Origin: Taklimakanibacter sp049323275
Lineage (GTDB): Bacteria; Pseudomonadota; Alphaproteobacteria; Rhizobiales; Aestuariivirgaceae
Assembly: GCA_049323275.1 (NCBI GenBank)
Contig: JBMOOM010000089.1
Span: forward strand, 62,001 to 126,000
DNA length: 64,000 nt
Reading direction: 5' to 3'
Shown here: one piece after another, positions 45,343 to 54,135 of the stretch
Position numbering within the stretch: the first letter of the stretch is position 1
How the letters are laid out: each line of letters opens with the position of its first letter
Program-made: the position numbers and the translations under genes
The notes under the pieces: generated by a model
What the model saw: only the letters and a program-made list of their open reading frames with translations
Databases searched by the model: none
What the model was told of the DNA's origin: nothing

Positions 45343-46062
45343 TCAGGCGCGGTACACCCCTCTCCGGCTGACGAAGAAGTAAGCGATGAGACCGGCGATG
45401 AAGCCGCCGAGATGCGCCTCCCAGGCGATCCGGGCATTGTCGGCGAAGCCCGGCAGCCATTGCACGCTGGTGAGCAGCGTCATCACCAGGAACACCACGG
45501 TGAAGATGATCGCGCGGCGGTCGCGCAGAAATTCCCGGAAGGTCAGAGGCCCATAGGGTCCGCCGAACATGATCGGGATGGCGGCGGCGAGAAGGCCCGA
45601 CACGGCGGCCGACGCGCCGACGGCAATCACCACCGTGCCCCAGAACAAGACGAGCATGGCGAGCGCCCCGCCCACGGTCGCCACGAGTGAAATCAGCAGG
45701 AAGCGCAGCGTCCCGAACTGGCGGGCGACCGGGGTGCCGAAAATCAGAAGCCAGAGCGAGTTGAGCAGCACATGCGCCCAGCCGTCATGCAGGAAAGCAT
45801 AGGTGACGATGCTCCAATATTGCGAGCCCTCGATCATCGCGATTGCCGCGGGCCCCTGGAAGCGGGCGGGAATGAGCGCGAAGGCGTAGAGCGTCCAGAT
45901 CTCCCAATCATGCCCGCCCCACAGGATGGCGACGTGGATTGCGATCAGGACCGCGACCGTGATGAGAACCACTGGCGGCGCGTTAACCATAGGTCCGCTG
46001 CCGCTGCGTAATCCCCTGTTAATACGAGGCTGATCCGGGCCGCCGCCGGCCCCGTTGGTCAT
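45343..46062 (-). CDS. rhomboid-family intramembrane serine protease
   Basis: A 239-residue protein with about six membrane helices. The catalytic Ser is in GASAAVSGLLAA (GxSx), the catalytic His in EAHLGGFIAG, and the HDGWAHVLLNSLWLLIFG segment is the conserved early loop. Cleaves substrates inside the inner membrane; targets unknown. ATG 46062 is 62 bp from the divergent PAS gene. No strong ribosome-binding site is seen. Confidence 0.88.
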   Translation of the reverse strand: MTNGAGGGPDQPRINRGLRSGSGPMVNAPPVVLITVAVLIAIHVAILWGGHDWEIWTLYAFALIPARFQGPAAIAMIEGSQYWSIVTYAFLHDGWAHVLLNSLWLLIFGTPVARQFGTLRFLLISLVATVGGALAMLVLFWGTVVIAVGASAAVSGLLAAAIPIMFGGPYGPLTFREFLRDRRAIIFTVVFLVMTLLTSVQWLPGFADNARIAWEAHLGGFIAGLIAYFFVSRRGVYRA

Positions 46063-46124
46063 TTGTGGCACGGGAACTGCACTCTTTTCGCCAAACGTCC
46101 ACTCCTGACACAAGCGGCGCATAC

Positions 46125-46757
46125 ATGCAGACAGATACCATCAAGGCCACGGCAACCCCAGAAGAAATCCTCCATCCGGGGAGTCGCGCTTTATTCCGCT
46201 ATTGGGAAGCCGTGCGCGGCGAAATGTCGGCTCCTCCCCGCGATTGGCTGGATCTGCAGAAAATCCGCAGCCTCGTCCCGTTCCTGTTCATGATCGAGCG
46301 CACCCCCACGCGCGGTTTCGCCTGGCGCCTTGCCGGGACCAAGGTGTGCGAGCTCTGGGGCATGGAGCTGACCGGCATGCCGGCCATGGCCCAGGGTGAA
46401 AGATTCGAGCGCGAGACGGTGACCCGCCTTCTCGACGGCGTCATCGACGATCACCAGCCCTTCGTCCTGCGCTTTCGCCTGAGTTCTGCCAGGGGCATGA
46501 CGGTCGCCGCCGAATTCGTCGGCGCGCCGCTCCGCGCCCGCAACAATGCCGCCACCTATGTCTTCGGCGTCATCATGCCGTTCCGGGAAGCCAACTGGCC
46601 GCGACACGATTCCGTAACCACATTCGAGCTTTCCGCCGCCCGCACCATCTGGACCGAGCCGGTGCCGGGCAGCACCGATGCCGAGCCGCACCGGATGCAT
46701 CGTGCAAATTTACCACAAGCCTTCCAGATCATTAACGGCGGCCGGGCCGAAAACTAG
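46125..46757 (+). CDS. PAS-domain protein (PAS_5 type)
   Basis: A 210-residue protein with one divergent PAS domain common in Rhizobiales. Typical parts: LFRYWEAVRGEMSAPPRDWL, DLQKIRSLVPFLFMIERT, FAWRLAGTKVCELWGMELTG. No output domain. ATG 46125 is used; an earlier in-frame start is possible but the sequence before it does not fit the family. Sits just upstream of a PilZ protein, as in many related genomes. Confidence 0.8.
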   Translation: MQTDTIKATATPEEILHPGSRALFRYWEAVRGEMSAPPRDWLDLQKIRSLVPFLFMIERTPTRGFAWRLAGTKVCELWGMELTGMPAMAQGERFERETVTRLLDGVIDDHQPFVLRFRLSSARGMTVAAEFVGAPLRARNNAATYVFGVIMPFREANWPRHDSVTTFELSAARTIWTEPVPGSTDAEPHRMHRANLPQAFQIINGGRAEN

Positions 46758-46867
46758 CTCTTTTAGTTCTCCTTAACCGCACATTTTTAGCCCTTCGCTA
46801 ATCTGGCGATGTTAGGTTGGCTCAAACGACAATCGCCTAAGGCAAAGTTTGAGAGGCAATTCCGGCC

Positions 46868-47467
46868 GTGACTGCAACAATCGCGACGGGCGCGAGATTT
46901 TCGTCTGCCGACGAGCCGGCTGGACCGGCCGTGCTGTTCGGCCGTTTCATGCTTCCCGATATGACCGAATATCCGTGCCAGGTCAGCGAGTTGACGGTGG
47001 ACGGGGCCATCTTCTCGACCGCCGCGGCGCCCGAGGCGGCGACCCAGATCGTCGCCTATATCGACGAGATCGGACGGGTCGAAGGACAAAGCGCCGATGC
47101 CGTTCCGGGCGGCTTCCGGATCATTTTCTCCCACAAGGGCCAGCGCCGCGAGCGTTTCGCCAACCGTCTGGCCGGGCGCGCCGACAAGAACACCACTGCC
47201 GGCACCGATCTGCGCCGCCACGCGCGTTATGCGCCGGAAGACGGCCAGTCCTATATCACCCTGCCCGATGGCCGGATCTATCCATGTGAAATCCTTGACA
47301 TTTCACTCTCGGGCGCGGCCGTTAAGGTCGATGTGATGCCGAGCCTCGGCACCTATCTCATGCTCGGTAAGATGCGCGGCCGGATCGTGCGTTATATCGA
47401 CCAAGGCATCGCCATCGAATTCCTGAAGCCGCTGAACACCGCGCAGCTCGCCGGTCAGGTCCGCTGA
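46868..47467 (+). CDS. PilZ-domain c-di-GMP-binding protein
   Basis: A 199-residue protein with two PilZ-like halves. The C-terminal one is intact: RRHARY (the RxxxR c-di-GMP motif at about residue 117) followed by DISLSGAAVKV (D/NxSxxG). The N-terminal half keeps ELTVDGAIFS but lacks RxxxR, so probably does not bind. GTG 46868 is the start, no ATG fits. Likely a receptor changing motility or surface properties. Followed by a strong terminator. Confidence 0.88.
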   Translation: MTATIATGARFSSADEPAGPAVLFGRFMLPDMTEYPCQVSELTVDGAIFSTAAAPEAATQIVAYIDEIGRVEGQSADAVPGGFRIIFSHKGQRRERFANRLAGRADKNTTAGTDLRRHARYAPEDGQSYITLPDGRIYPCEILDISLSGAAVKVDVMPSLGTYLMLGKMRGRIVRYIDQGIAIEFLKPLNTAQLAGQVR

Positions 47468-47502
47468 ACGACGGAAATCTCTCATTTTTGGACAAATTGG
47501 CT

Positions 47503-47530
47503 GGCCGCCTCGCAAGGGCGGCCTTTTTCT
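47503..47530 (+). terminator. Rho-independent terminator after the PilZ gene
   Basis: GGCCGCC (47503-47509) pairs with GGCGGCC (47517-47523), 7-nt loop, then five T. It ends the PAS/PilZ transcription unit 36 bp after the stop. Confidence 0.85.
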
Positions 47531-47706
47531 TATGCCGCCGGAAGCGTGATGCCTAACAACTCCTGGCCATCATTGGTTAATAGTCCCGACTCCCTACCTT
47601 TCTAATTTATTACGACTTTTCAGAGACTTACACTGATAAACTGAACGCGATCTCAAAGCCTTGGCGGTACTGTTGCGTCCAACGATAAGGGGAATGGACG
47701 TCAACA

Positions 47707-48354
47707 ATGACTATCTTGGCAAGACTCGGGGGAGTTGCGCTCGGATTGGCCTGCATGATCGGGACGGCTCATGCCGTCGATGCGGACCAGGTCCGGGTCG
47801 ATTCCAACAAAGGACAATTCCAGACCGTTTATGGCAAAGCGCTGCCGCCTATCGGCTATGTCGAAATGTGCGCCCGCGAGCCGAAGGAATGCCGCGCCAT
47901 TGGCGGCAAGGCGGTGCATCTGGCTCTGTCGCCGGACCGCTGGAACCTCGTCTATCAGGTCAACACCTTCGTGAACGGCAAGATCGCGCCGATGAGCGAC
48001 GATGAGCTCTATGGCAAGCCGGAATACTGGACCTTCCCGACGGATGCCGGCGATTGCGAGGATTATCTGCTGCTCAAGAAGCGCTACCTCGAAGGCCTGG
48101 GCTTCCCGTCGGAAGCGCTGCTGATCACCGTCGTCCTCGACGAGAAGAGCCAAGGCCATGCGGTGCTCACCGTCACCACCGACAAGGGCGACTTCGTGCT
48201 CGACAATCGCCGCAACGAGGTGCTGCGCTGGAACAACACCGGCTACACCTATCTGAAGCGCCAGTCGGCGGAAGATCCGCGCCAGTGGGTGTCGCTCACC
48301 AGGAAGGCGCCGGCCAACAGCGGCACCGTCGCCGCCGGCGCCGCGAAAAAATAA
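47707..48354 (+). CDS. exported transglutaminase-like cysteine proteinase (BTLCP)
   Basis: A 215-residue periplasmic protein with a signal peptide (MTILARLGGVALGLACMIGTAHA). The BTLCP family includes LapG, the periplasmic protease that releases biofilm adhesins under c-di-GMP control. The catalytic triad is visible: Cys in DAGDCEDYLLLKK, His in SQGHAVLTV, Asp in FVLDNRRNEV. Full family length. A LapD-like receptor is not in the window. The gene follows the PilZ unit by 239 bp with a terminator between. The C-terminal Ala/Lys-rich tail is unusual but short. Confidence 0.88.
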   Translation: MTILARLGGVALGLACMIGTAHAVDADQVRVDSNKGQFQTVYGKALPPIGYVEMCAREPKECRAIGGKAVHLALSPDRWNLVYQVNTFVNGKIAPMSDDELYGKPEYWTFPTDAGDCEDYLLLKKRYLEGLGFPSEALLITVVLDEKSQGHAVLTVTTDKGDFVLDNRRNEVLRWNNTGYTYLKRQSAEDPRQWVSLTRKAPANSGTVAAGAAKK

Positions 48355-48380
48355 CGATGGGATCAAATTTGGGAGCTAAG

Positions 48381-48422
48381 GCCCGGTCGGCGTCCCCCTC
48401 CCCATCCCCCACCAGACCGGGC
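48381..48422. terminator. first hairpin between the convergent BTLCP and carbonic-anhydrase-like genes
   Basis: GCCCGGTC (48381-48388) pairs with GACCGGGC (48415-48422) across a 26-nt, C-rich loop. Just 27 bp beyond the BTLCP stop. Confidence 0.4.
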
Positions 48423-48427
48423 TAAAG

Positions 48428-48460
48428 GGAGCCGGCTCTGTCCCACCCAGAGCCGGCTCC
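48428..48460. terminator. second, strong hairpin between the same convergent genes
   Basis: A perfect 13-bp stem, 48428-48440 (GGAGCCGGCTCTG) with 48448-48460, and a 7-nt loop. No T-run, 3 bp from the carbonic-anhydrase-like stop. Likely a bidirectional terminator or mRNA 3'-end stabiliser. Confidence 0.6.
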
Positions 48461-48463
48461 GCC

Positions 48464-49000
48464 TCATTCGGCAGGGACTTCCCGCATGCCGGCGGCGAAG
48501 CGGCGCCAGTTCTCCACATAATTCTTGGCCGACTGCTTCAGCTTCTCGGCCATTTCCGTCGAGACCTCGCGCACCACCTTCCCGGGGGCGCCCATCACCA
48601 GCGAGTTGTCGGGGATGACCTTGCCTTCCGCGATGAGCGCATTGGCGCCGATCAGGCAGTTGCGGCCGATCTTGGCATGATTGAGGATCGTCGCGCCCAT
48701 GCCGATCAGCGTATTATCGCCGATGCTGCAGCCATGCAGGATCGCCTTGTGGCCGATAGTGCAATTGCGCCCGACGGTCAGGGGCGCGCCCATATCGGTG
48801 TGGAGCACGCAGCCGTCCTGGATGTTGCTGCCCTCGCCGATCAGGATCAGCTCATTGTCGCCGCGCAGCACCGCCCCGAACCAGATGCCGGCATTGCGCT
48901 CGAGCTTCACCTTGCCGATCAGCACCGCGCTGGGCGCCACCCAGAACTCGTTCTCTGGCGGGAGCTCCGGCGTGGCGCCGTCGAGCGAATAGACCGTCAT
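48464..49000 (-). CDS. gamma-carbonic anhydrase-like hexapeptide-repeat protein
   Basis: A 178-residue left-handed beta-helix protein. Hexapeptide repeats run through most of it (for example VAPSAVLIGKVKLERNAGIW, NCTIGHKAILHGCSIGDNTLIGMG), and the metal ligands are seen in CVLHTDMG, TIGHKAILHG and LHGC. Equal to the YrdA/gamma-carbonic anhydrase family; activity is not certain. Stands alone on the minus strand after the SulP gene (64 bp). Confidence 0.9.
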   Translation of the reverse strand: MTVYSLDGATPELPPENEFWVAPSAVLIGKVKLERNAGIWFGAVLRGDNELILIGEGSNIQDGCVLHTDMGAPLTVGRNCTIGHKAILHGCSIGDNTLIGMGATILNHAKIGRNCLIGANALIAEGKVIPDNSLVMGAPGKVVREVSTEMAEKLKQSAKNYVENWRRFAAGMREVPAE

Positions 49001-49064
49001 GCGGATGTCCTCTCTTCACGCTGGTTTGATCGGACTATACCGCGCTCATGGCGCGGCGCCAGCC

Positions 49065-50774
49065 TCAAGCGAGGCGGCGCACCGCTTCGACCGCGTCCTC
49101 GATCCGCCCCAGGAATACCACGTCGGGCGATTTCACCTGATGTTTCGCCAATTCCTTGCGGACGTCGAAGGCCGCCCCGGTCACATAGACCTTCACGCCG
49201 TGGCGCACCGCTTTCCTCACCACGCCGGCGATGACATTGGCGCCGGTCGAATCGAGGAAGGGCACCGCCGAGAAGTCGAGCACGAAGCCCTTATGCTGAT
49301 CGGCGATGCGCTCGAGCACCGCCCCCACCGTCGAGGCGGCGCCGAAGAAGAAGGCGCCGCTGATGCGGTAGACGACGACCTCGGGATCGCTGGCCAGCGC
49401 CGCGTCATACGGCTTGCGTTCGCCATTGCTGTCGTCGGCGCGGTCATCCGCCGCCAGCGGCCCGTGCTCGACGCGCGTCATATGCGCCATCCGGTTGATG
49501 AAGATGAAGGCGCCGATGGCCGAGCCGACGACGATGCCTTCGGTCAGGTCGCGGAAGATGGTGAGCAGGAAGGTGGCGAGCAGGATCGCCGCGTCGCCCC
49601 AGGAAGACCTGATGAGCGAGCCGAAAGCATGCTTCTCCGCCATGTTCCAGGCGACCACCGCCAACACGGCGGCCAGCGCGGCGAGTGGGATATAGCTCGC
49701 GAGCGGCGCCGCGATCAGCATGAAGACCAGGAGGAAGGCCGAATGCAGCATGCCGGAGATGGGGCCGCGCGCCCCTGCCCTGACATTGGTCGCGGTGCGC
49801 GCGATCGTGCCGGTCACCACGATGCCGCCGAACAGGCCTGAACCGATATTGGCGACGCCTTGCGCCACCAATTCGCAATTGGAGCGGTGGCGGCGGCCGC
49901 TCATGCCGTCGGCGACGACGGCGGAGAGCAGCGACTCGATGGCGCCGAGCAGCGCGAAGGCCACGGCGTCGGGAAGCACCGCCTGGATCTTCTCGAGCGA
50001 GAATGGCGGCAGCTGCGGCGCCGGCAAAGTGGACGGAATGCCGCCGAAGCGCGTGCCGATGGTTTCGACCGGCAGCCCGAGCCCATAGGCGACGAGCGCG
50101 GCCAGCACCACGGCGATGAGGATATTGGGCCAGTGCGGCCTGAGTTTCTTCAGGCCGACCATCACGACGATGCCGAGGACGGCAATGGCGAGCGCCGACG
50201 GATTGACGGTGCCGATGACGCCCCACAGCGCTTCGATCTTGGGAATGAGGGCTCCCGGCTCATGGGCGATCGTCAGCCCCAGAAGATCATGGATCTGGCT
50301 GGCGAAGATGATGACCGCGATGCCGGCGGTGAAGCCCACCGTCACCGGATAGGGAATGAATTTGATATAGGTGCCGAGCCGGAGATAGCCGGCCACGACG
50401 AGGAACATGCCCGCCATGATGGTGGCGAGCAGCACGCCGTCGACGCCGTGGCGCTCGACGGTGGCGGCGACCAGCACGATGAAGGCGCCGGCCGGCCCGC
50501 CGATCTGAAAGCGGCTGCCGCCCAGGAGCGAGACGAGGAAGCCGCCGACGATGGCCGTATAGAGTCCGCGGTCCGGCGTGACTCCCGAGCCGATGGCGAT
50601 CGCCATCGACAGAGGCAGCGCCACGATGGCGACGGTGAGGCCCGCAACGAGATCGGCGCGCAGATCGGCGAGCTTATAGCGCTCGCGCAGCACGGTGACG
50701 ATCTTAGGCGTGAACAGCTCGATGAAGCTCGGCCCCGGAGCGGGCAGAGGTGATTTTCCCGACCAGTCCGTCAT
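49065..50774 (-). CDS. SulP-family inorganic anion transporter with STAS domain
   Basis: A 569-residue inner-membrane transporter, probably for sulfate or bicarbonate. The signature AGLTVAIVALPLSMAIAIGSG and GGSRFQIGGPAGAFIVLVAA mark the N-terminal transport domain of 12-14 helices; GRRHRSNCELVAQGVANIGSGLFGG is also conserved. Residues about 455-565 are a STAS domain, with FLDSTGANVIAGVV. Near cysE, so sulfate is plausible, but not proved. Confidence 0.92.
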   Translation of the reverse strand: MTDWSGKSPLPAPGPSFIELFTPKIVTVLRERYKLADLRADLVAGLTVAIVALPLSMAIAIGSGVTPDRGLYTAIVGGFLVSLLGGSRFQIGGPAGAFIVLVAATVERHGVDGVLLATIMAGMFLVVAGYLRLGTYIKFIPYPVTVGFTAGIAVIIFASQIHDLLGLTIAHEPGALIPKIEALWGVIGTVNPSALAIAVLGIVVMVGLKKLRPHWPNILIAVVLAALVAYGLGLPVETIGTRFGGIPSTLPAPQLPPFSLEKIQAVLPDAVAFALLGAIESLLSAVVADGMSGRRHRSNCELVAQGVANIGSGLFGGIVVTGTIARTATNVRAGARGPISGMLHSAFLLVFMLIAAPLASYIPLAALAAVLAVVAWNMAEKHAFGSLIRSSWGDAAILLATFLLTIFRDLTEGIVVGSAIGAFIFINRMAHMTRVEHGPLAADDRADDSNGERKPYDAALASDPEVVVYRISGAFFFGAASTVGAVLERIADQHKGFVLDFSAVPFLDSTGANVIAGVVRKAVRHGVKVYVTGAAFDVRKELAKHQVKSPDVVFLGRIEDAVEAVRRLA

Positions 50775-50800
50775 TTCCCCGCCGTCCCGCTTTCCTTCAG

Positions 50801-51010
50801 TTATTCGAGGTCGAAATCCAGGATGGCCATGGAGAAGTTGTAGGACAGCTCCCCATCCTCATCGTCGCGGAAGATCACGCCGATGAATTCGTCGCCGATA
50901 TAGACTTCCGCCGAGTCGCTCTTCTGCGGGCGCTTGCGGACTTCGATATTGGCGAGCTCGAATTTGGCTTTCAGAAAACGGGTGAGCTTCTTTATCTCAT
51001 CGGGTTGCAC
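50801..51010 (-). CDS. DUF3126 small protein
   Basis: A 69-residue protein of the alphaproteobacterial DUF3126 family, function unknown; it is commonly next to cysE, as here. Sequence: MQPDEIKKLTRFLKAKFELA, then EVYIGDEFIGVIFRDDEDGE. GTG start at 51010 with AAGGA upstream. No membrane segments. Confidence 0.86.
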   Translation of the reverse strand: MQPDEIKKLTRFLKAKFELANIEVRKRPQKSDSAEVYIGDEFIGVIFRDDEDGELSYNFSMAILDFDLE

Positions 51011-51076
51011 GATGGGGTTCCTTGATTTGACGGGCGAGCCTCAAGGTCTACTCTGCCGGTCGAAGACAAGACAAGC

Positions 51077-51907
51077 CTATTCTACCCCCTGCGACGGTTC
51101 CGCCTTGAGCTGGTGGTCCATGACCAGCGCCGGCTCGGCGCAGCCGGCATAACCGACGACCTTGGCCGGGACACCGGCGACCGTGCGGTTGGGCGGCACG
51201 TCATGCAGCACGACCGAGCCCGCCGCGATGCGCGAGCAATGGCCGATCTCGATATTGCCGAGAATCTTGGCGCCCGAGCCGATGAGGACGCCATGGCGGA
51301 TCTTCGGATGCCGGTCGCCCGATTCCTTGCCGGTGCCGCCGAGCGTCACTTCCTGCATGAGCGAGACATTGTCTTCGACGACCGCGGTCTCGCCGATGAC
51401 GATGGCATGGGCGTGGTCGACGAAGATGCCTCTTCCGATGCGGGCGGCGGGGTGGATGTCGACGCCATAGACGACCGAGGAGCGGCTCTGCAGGTAATAG
51501 GCGAAGTCGCGGCGATCCATCTTCCACAGCTGATGCGCCATGCGATGCGTCTGGATGGCCTGGAAGCCTTTGAAATAGAGGAGCGGCTCGAGATAGCGGT
51601 TGCAGGCCGGATCGCGCTCATAGACCGCGACGACATCGGCGCGCGCCGCATCGCCGATCGCCGGATCGGCGTCGAGAGCGTCCTGGAAGGCCTGCTGGAT
51701 CAGCTCGGCGGAGAGCGCATTGGCCATGCGCAAGGCGAGCCGGTGCATCAGCGCGTCCTCGAAGCGCGGCTGATTGAGGACGGCGCCGAAGATGAAGCCG
51801 CCGAGGCTCGGATCCTTCCTGGCGGCCTCCTGGGCCTCCTCGCGGATGCGGTCCCAGACCGGATCGAGGCTGGCGACGCTATGCGGATGTGTCGACTGGC
51901 GGACCAT
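51077..51907 (-). CDS. cysE: serine O-acetyltransferase
   Basis: A 276-residue enzyme that acetylates L-serine, the first committed step to cysteine. The N-terminal helical domain (LDPVWDRIREEAQEAARKDP) is followed by the hexapeptide-repeat domain with catalytic DIHPAARIGRGIFVDHAHAI, VGETAV-type IVIGETAVVEDNVSLMQEV and LGGTGKESGDRHPKI. Full length. With DUF3126 and SulP it forms a probable sulfur-assimilation group. Divergent from the enoyl-CoA hydratase gene. Confidence 0.97.
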   Translation of the reverse strand: MVRQSTHPHSVASLDPVWDRIREEAQEAARKDPSLGGFIFGAVLNQPRFEDALMHRLALRMANALSAELIQQAFQDALDADPAIGDAARADVVAVYERDPACNRYLEPLLYFKGFQAIQTHRMAHQLWKMDRRDFAYYLQSRSSVVYGVDIHPAARIGRGIFVDHAHAIVIGETAVVEDNVSLMQEVTLGGTGKESGDRHPKIRHGVLIGSGAKILGNIEIGHCSRIAAGSVVLHDVPPNRTVAGVPAKVVGYAGCAEPALVMDHQLKAEPSQGVE

Positions 51908-52020
51908 CGGATACTCCCTGACTTTCGGGCCTCATCTTACGCTACTGCCCGGGAAATGGGGAGCTTTCCCGCAAAAGCAACAGGATTGCGTTAATGTTGG
52001 GGCTCTGATAGCCGCCTTTG

Positions 52021-52815
52021 ATGGACAAAATCGCTTCTCCCACTCCCTATCTCGAAGCCTGGCGCGAGGAGACGACGGGTTTCCTGATGCTCAATCGCCC
52101 GGACCGCCGCAACGCGCTCAACCGCGAGATGTGGGCAGCGCTGCCGGACCTCGTGGCGGCGCTGGACCGCGATCCCCGGGCCCGGGTGCTGGTGCTCAGG
52201 GGCGCGGGCAGCGAGGCCTTCGCGGCAGGGGCCGATATCAGCGAATTCGCCGAGAACCGCGCCAATCCGGAGCTGGCGCGCGATTACGAGGCGCTGAATG
52301 GCAAGGCATTCGCCGCCTTGCGCGCCACGGCCAAGCCGGCGATCGCCATGATCTCCGGCTTCTGCATTGGCGGCGGCCTGGCCCTGGCGCTCGCTTGCGA
52401 TCTCAGGATCGCCGGCGAGGACGCCCTCTTCGCTTTGCCGCCAGCCCGGCTGGGCCTCGCCTACCCGCTCGACGGCCTGCGCGACCTGCTCCACGCCGTA
52501 TCACCGGCTTTCGCGAAGGAAATGCTGTTCACCGGCCGACGCTACAGGGCCGCGGAGGCGCTGGAGGCCGGACTCATCCACCGGGTCGTGCCTGCCGACC
52601 GGCTCGACGCCGATATGAGGGCGCTCGCGGCCGAAATCGCCGAAAACGCGCCTTTGACCATCAAGGCATCGAAACGCGCCATCGACGCCCTGGCCGGACG
52701 GCCGGTTGCAGAGGATCTGTCGGCGCTCTCGGCCGCCTGCTTTGCGAGTTCCGACTATGCCGAAGGCCAGCGGGCCTTCCTGGAAAAGCGCAAGCCGCGT
52801 TTCACCGGAACTTGA
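52021..52815 (+). CDS. enoyl-CoA hydratase/isomerase family protein
   Basis: A 264-residue crotonase-fold enzyme acting on CoA thioesters. LNRPDRRNALNREMWAAL, the oxyanion-hole region GAGSEAFAAGADISEFAE and ISGFCIGGGLALALACDLRI are typical. In the second active-site region the usual Glu-Gly-Pro-G pattern is ALPPARLGLAYPLDGLRDLL, so the catalytic Glu pair is not evident; it may act as isomerase or lack hydratase activity. ATG 52021. Divergent from cysE by 113 bp. Confidence 0.88.
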   Translation: MDKIASPTPYLEAWREETTGFLMLNRPDRRNALNREMWAALPDLVAALDRDPRARVLVLRGAGSEAFAAGADISEFAENRANPELARDYEALNGKAFAALRATAKPAIAMISGFCIGGGLALALACDLRIAGEDALFALPPARLGLAYPLDGLRDLLHAVSPAFAKEMLFTGRRYRAAEALEAGLIHRVVPADRLDADMRALAAEIAENAPLTIKASKRAIDALAGRPVAEDLSALSAACFASSDYAEGQRAFLEKRKPRFTGT

Positions 52816-52837
52816 TTCCGATTTTAAGAAACATGAT

Positions 52838-53590
52838 CTAATCTATTGAATTCAGGAAGTTAATTACTTCTTCTTTGTGCTGCCTGTCGCCCACGGCGTT
52901 CATGTGATTGCGCCGCGCCAGCGTGATGCCCTTGGCGCCCGGAATGGCCGCGACCAGCGGATCCACCTTGCCGGCGATATCGTCCATGTCGCCCGCGACC
53001 ACCAGCACCGGCACCCGGATCCCGGCCAGTTCGGCGGAGGTGATCTTCTGGCGTCCCGAGCGCATGCAGGCGGCGAGCGCCCTAAGGTCACCCTTGGTCT
53101 GCTCGGCAAAGACACGAAACACCCTGGCGGAAGGATCACTCACGCTGTCGGCCGCGGGCGCTTCCAGTGCGTCCGCAATGGCGTCGGAGCCTCCAAATCC
53201 CCGGATCATGTTCTCGGCGAGGCCAGAGAACACGGCGGCGGTCACCCGCTCGGGATGATGGAGAGTGAGAAAGGCGGCGATTCGAGCCCCCATCGAATAG
53301 CCCATGACCCGGACCCGGGAGAGGCCCAGATGATCGAGCAGCCGGCGGGCATCCTCCGCCATTTCCGGCGCCGTATAGGCCTCCGGATCATAGAGCTTGC
53401 CGCTCTCGCCATGGCCGCGATTGTCGAAAGTGATCGTCTGGTAGCCCGCGCCGGTCAACGCCTTCACCCAGCCGGTATCGATCCAGTTGACCCGGGCATT
53501 GGAGGCGAAGCCGTGGATAAGCAGGACCGGCGGCCCTTCGCCCGCCACCTCATAGGCGATATCGACGATGTCGGAACGGAAACTTGGCAT
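52838..53590 (-). CDS. alpha/beta hydrolase
   Basis: A 250-residue single-domain alpha/beta hydrolase. LLIHGFASNARVNW is the oxyanion loop, GYSMGARIAA the nucleophile elbow (Ser), VVAGDMDDIAG carries the acid and RRNHMNAVGD the likely catalytic His. Substrate unknown. Convergent with the enoyl-CoA hydratase gene. Confidence 0.9.
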   Translation of the reverse strand: MPSFRSDIVDIAYEVAGEGPPVLLIHGFASNARVNWIDTGWVKALTGAGYQTITFDNRGHGESGKLYDPEAYTAPEMAEDARRLLDHLGLSRVRVMGYSMGARIAAFLTLHHPERVTAAVFSGLAENMIRGFGGSDAIADALEAPAADSVSDPSARVFRVFAEQTKGDLRALAACMRSGRQKITSAELAGIRVPVLVVAGDMDDIAGKVDPLVAAIPGAKGITLARRNHMNAVGDRQHKEEVINFLNSID

Positions 53591-53666
53591 CGGACCTCAT
53601 GCTTTGCGGCGGCCGCAACATATGCTATTCGCGCCTCAATAACACGGCCACTTTCAAGGATGCATC

Positions 53667-53912
53667 ATGGCGTCGGGCATTACACCGCATTTTCAGAACA
53701 GCGACGGCGTGCCGGCGATCGAAATCGGCACCAAGGAATTCATGTGCATCGGCGCCAAGCCGCCTTACGATCATCCGCATATCTTCATCGACATGGGCGC
53801 CGACAAGGAAGCCGTCTGCCCCTACTGTTCGACGCTCTACAAGTACGATCCGAGCCTTGCCGCGACGGAATCGCGCCCGGCCAATGCCTTGTGGACCGAC
53901 AAGGCGGCCTGA
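53667..53912 (+). CDS. zinc-finger protein (zf-CHCC, NDUFS6-like)
   Basis: An 81-residue protein matching the CHCC zinc finger found in bacterial homologues of the complex I subunit NDUFS6. Ligands are the Cys in EFMCIGAKPP, His in DHPHIFID, and the CxxC pair in AVCPYCSTLYKY. Cytoplasmic; the role is probably linked to complex I assembly by homology, but unproved here. Divergent from the alpha/beta hydrolase. Confidence 0.87.
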   Translation: MASGITPHFQNSDGVPAIEIGTKEFMCIGAKPPYDHPHIFIDMGADKEAVCPYCSTLYKYDPSLAATESRPANALWTDKAA

Positions 53913-53934
53913 CCGCCGCTCGAATTCTCATCGA

Positions 53935-54060
53935 TTATTGGGAGGCGGACGTCTGCCTGACCATGTCCTGGTCGAGCTTGCTCGTGCCCGGCGCGCATAC
54001 GGCGCAGCCGGTCAATAGCGTCAGAGCGAGAAGGACCAAAAGGCCGCGTGGCGTGATCAT
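53935..54060 (-). CDS. small putative lipoprotein
   Basis: A 41-residue product (MITPRGLLVLLALTLLTGCA then VCAPGTSKLDQ). LLTGC is a good lipobox, so the mature form would be a 23-residue lipopeptide after Cys19, similar in style to entericidin-like lipoproteins. No strong ribosome-binding site. It is short and could be a chance frame, but the signal is well formed. Confidence 0.5.
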   Translation of the reverse strand: MITPRGLLVLLALTLLTGCAVCAPGTSKLDQDMVRQTSASQ

Positions 54061-54135
54061 GCTGCCGGAAACTGACAGTGCGCCTTGCGATTGTCCAGCT
54101 TGATTCGGAACGGCGGAAACGGCACGGTCGCGCGC

